A DNA stretch of 64,000 bases from Combretum micranthum (lineage: Eukaryota; Streptophyta; Magnoliopsida; Myrtales; Combretaceae). Each line of letters begins with the position of its first letter. Position 1 is the first letter of the stretch. Shown one piece after another: positions 61,982-64,000 of this stretch. The translations under genes and the position numbers were made by a program. The notes under the pieces were generated by a model. That model had not been told where the DNA came from, made no database searches, and worked only from the letters and a program-made list of their open reading frames with translations. The DNA lies in contig JAMXBD010002463.1 in the NCBI GenBank assembly GCA_024138025.1, positions 1 to 64,000 of the forward strand. The letters are read 5' to 3'.

Positions 61982-63229
61982 GCATGTAATGACATTACCA
62001 GCATGTCCTTTTTGTGGAGATGATGGAGCACATCTCTTAGCATGCAAGTGGGTATAGTTGGTGGTTTAATCTGTAGGGTTTTAATTGATGGATTGAGGGG
62101 ATGTAGTTTTCTTAACTGGTTTTTATGGTCTTCTAGATATGTAAAGGTATCATCTTGGAAGAGGAGGATCCTATGAAAGAAAAATAAAGATTTATTATTG
62201 TTACTTAGCAAGTATGGAATACTTAATGTGGATTATGGAGTGGATTATGAGGGGTAGAAGACAAATTCTTTGGAAGTAATTTCTAAAATTAAAGAGTGCT
62301 TTGGCTCTTAATGTGAGAAGAAATAGGAATAATTAGGTAAAGAGATTAATTAGGGACAGTCAACTTATGTATCATAGGTGAAATCTTCAATATTGACATT
62401 ATGAGCCATAGGATTTTAAGCATGATCAAGTGGCTGTAAGTGATATATTATGAGATAGATGTAGTAGTAGAGGAAACCAAGTCCTTAGTTATACATTACA
62501 CCTGAAAAAGTGAGTTTGACCTGTACATATGGTTTAAGCAATGTAATTTTTGAATCTATTGTTAGCTTTTGGTAAAGCGGTTAATAGGCTATTAAATAAT
62601 GTCCATTGGGCTTCAAAACACATACAATATTAAGTGCTTTGTCCAGGTCAAATTAGGTTTTCTTTACCTTTTGCTAGTTAAAAGAAAATTGCATTAATGA
62701 TTAGATACTTTGTTTATAAGAAGAACATTGTCTCCCCAACTATCATGTCAAACAAACCTACCCCATAAACCAACCTAGCTTATCTCATTATTGCACAAAT
62801 ATCAATACAAAACTACTGTAATTTTTATTTATTTAGTTTTCAAGGCCTTTATTATTTGACTTTGAAGGGACAAAATGGGGATAATTTGATTAATAAAAAT
62901 ACTAGGTAAATGGTACATAAGTGAGATTGTTTTGTAGGTTAAAAAAACTAAACTAATTGACACATTTGGTACGTGACTTTATCTATTGTTGCAATCAACT
63001 ACTTATAATTCAATAAATGTCAATTTGATACCTAAAATTTACCCATTTTTACAATTGCAAAATTCTATAAATAGTTACATAAACTCTAACTATTTTTATT
63101 GAATAAGATATGTTCAATTTGTCTTTTATGTTAACAAAACAAAGCTAATTGCATAATTTATCAAACTAAACTTAACTTCATATGTTCCAACACCTAGGGT
63201 AAATGTTTAGGTATATGAACTTGCTTGAT
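61982..63229. other. AT-rich intergenic DNA, nothing recognised
   Basis: The 98-residue open frame on the minus strand at 61915-62211 overlaps the MITE end and has no recognisable domain. Otherwise featureless. Confidence 0.5.
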
Positions 63230-63393
63230 GTTCATATTTGTTAAAAGCTTGTTGTAATGCAGCTAGCATCTAGATGCTAGTCATGCTTCAACGCATATGT
63301 CTGGATGCTAGCAATGATCAAAAGAACTGATAATGTTCTCTAGAAAGTGGTCAGAGGTCAGGGCATAACGTTCAAGTGCAAGGTGGTTTTGAA

Positions 63394-63560
63394 CATGATC
63401 AAAATGTTTTGATCATGTGAAAACTAAGGTAGCATTCAAACAACAAGGTGTGATGTCCAAACACCATCCATGTTTGCACATGATCAAAAGCTTTTGATCA
63501 TGTTGAAATCGTGGTAGCCTTTGGACACTAAGGTATGATGTCCAGATGCCAAGTGTGTCT
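63394..63560. repeat. 85-bp tandem duplication with a palindrome in each copy
   Basis: Copy 1 starts at 63394 and copy 2 at 63479. Both open with a 24-bp inverted repeat (arm CATGATCAAAA; centre near-perfect in copy 1, AGCT-centred and perfect in copy 2). They continue with AAGGTRTGATGTCCARA-like sequence at equivalent offsets. Confidence 0.85.
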
Positions 63561-63753
63561 AAAACATTCTATGCAATTTTTGTTTTCAGGTATCATCTAG
63601 ACGTTGGAAGAGATCAAGCAAAGATGCCAAGCATCTCTAGATTATGTTTAGACATTGGTGATGGTGTTTGGATGCGACTAGCCGTTGGGTGCATTAAATG
63701 TAGGGTCCAAACTTGTCCAAATTTTATACAACTACCATTTTTCTCTCCATTAA

Positions 63754-63763
63754 CTATAAATAT
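63754..63763 (+). promoter_or_regulatory. TATA box of the LTR-like fragment
   Basis: CTATAAATAT on the plus strand, 3' of the word-repetitive region and 5' of an A/T-rich leader. Confidence 0.45.
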
Positions 63764-64000
63764 TTAATGTTTGGTTGATCTTAAACAATTAGTTGAGCTT
63801 ACATATTGCAATCAAACTTATTTGTCTCATTGTAGTCAAAATGTTTGCATCTAGTTCCTTATTTTGTAATTCCTAGAGAGAGAAATTTGAGCAGTACTCA
63901 TGTGAACTATTTTTGCAATCTATAAAAGAGTACCACTCTTATGAGAGTGACTTATATTGAATTGTGAGATTTGTGTATAGCTCCAACTGGGCAAAATTTG

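Larger units (their letters stand above)
63230..64000 (+). mobile_element. Probable copia-type LTR fragment, runs off the window
   Basis: The composition shifts to a less AT-rich, word-repetitive sequence (GTCCAGATGCC, GATGCCAAGCATCTCTAGA, GACTAGCCGTTGG), followed by a TATA box and the leader-like end AGAGAGAGAAATTTGAGC. CTAGCCGTTGG followed by CTATAAATA is a familiar arrangement in large copia LTRs of the SIRE/Maximus type, but no boundary, PBS or coding region is in the window. It contains a tandem duplication of about 85 bp with a 24-bp palindrome in each copy. Confidence 0.4.

Noticed and set aside
61915..62211. 98-codon minus-strand open frame as a gene
   Set aside because: It begins in unique AT-rich DNA and ends in the right arm of a MITE, and no domain is recognised.

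Overview
This window is nuclear DNA of a flowering plant with a repeat-rich, strongly AT-biased genome. I found no intact host gene, no rRNA or tRNA gene and no bacterial-type feature. Almost everything recognisable is a plant transposable element, mostly LTR retrotransposons inserted into one another. The lineage cannot be narrowed from the sequence alone.

The dominant component is one family of about 3.5-4.2 kb LTRs (here called family T). I see nine copies or pieces, and none has an adjacent internal region. Read on the minus strand they begin TGTAAAC and end GGGGCGTGACA. Five copies have both ends in the window and usable flanks: three have exact or one-mismatch 5-bp target duplications (TATAT; AGCGC/AGCAC; ATGAG), one has ATCCA/ATCCC, and one has ATTAT with a damaged end. 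All point the same way, and several keep a minus-strand TATA box, a GC-rich upstream box and a splice-donor-like site.

Layout. 1-5.5 kb: copy T1 inserted in copy T2. 5.5-8.9 kb: unassigned AT-rich DNA with a plus-strand TATA box and a GC-richer patch. 8.9-32.5 kb: a deep nest. A diverged T copy (T3) is split by a Ty3/gypsy element (GY1, minus strand, 9366-29820, LTRs about 0.8 kb). GY1 is split by a nearly complete Ty1/copia element (CO1, minus strand, 12269-23898) and by solo LTR T5. CO1 in turn carries solo LTR T4 in its 3' untranslated region. 32.5-37.1 kb: T6 and two worn LTR ends. 37.1-42.1 kb: low-complexity DNA, two tandem arrays (32-bp and 41+36-bp periods) and a Mutator-type MITE with a 9-bp target duplication. 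42.1-45.7 kb: solo LTR T7. 46.0-53.9 kb: a plus-strand copia reverse-transcriptase fragment (CO2) split by T8, which is split by T9 and also carries a 352-bp inverted-repeat element with a tRNA-like Pol III promoter core. 54.2-54.7 kb: a 31-bp tandem array. 55.0-56.5 kb: a solo copia LTR (CO3). 58.7-60.0 kb: a decayed gene resembling the plant mobile-domain/DUF7745-like group. 61.6-62.0 kb: a MITE with TTA duplication. 63.2-64.0 kb: an LTR-like promoter region with two 24-bp palindromes.

GY1 has lost its reverse transcriptase core but keeps gag, protease and integrase signatures; CO1 keeps recognisable gag, protease, integrase and RT motifs but is full of stops. None is expected to be autonomous. 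The best candidates for something not already named are the 352-bp inverted-repeat element with a Pol III-type core and 5-bp target duplication (46803-47154), the strongly conserved non-coding blocks inside the T LTRs, and the conserved 3' block shared by CO1 and CO3.
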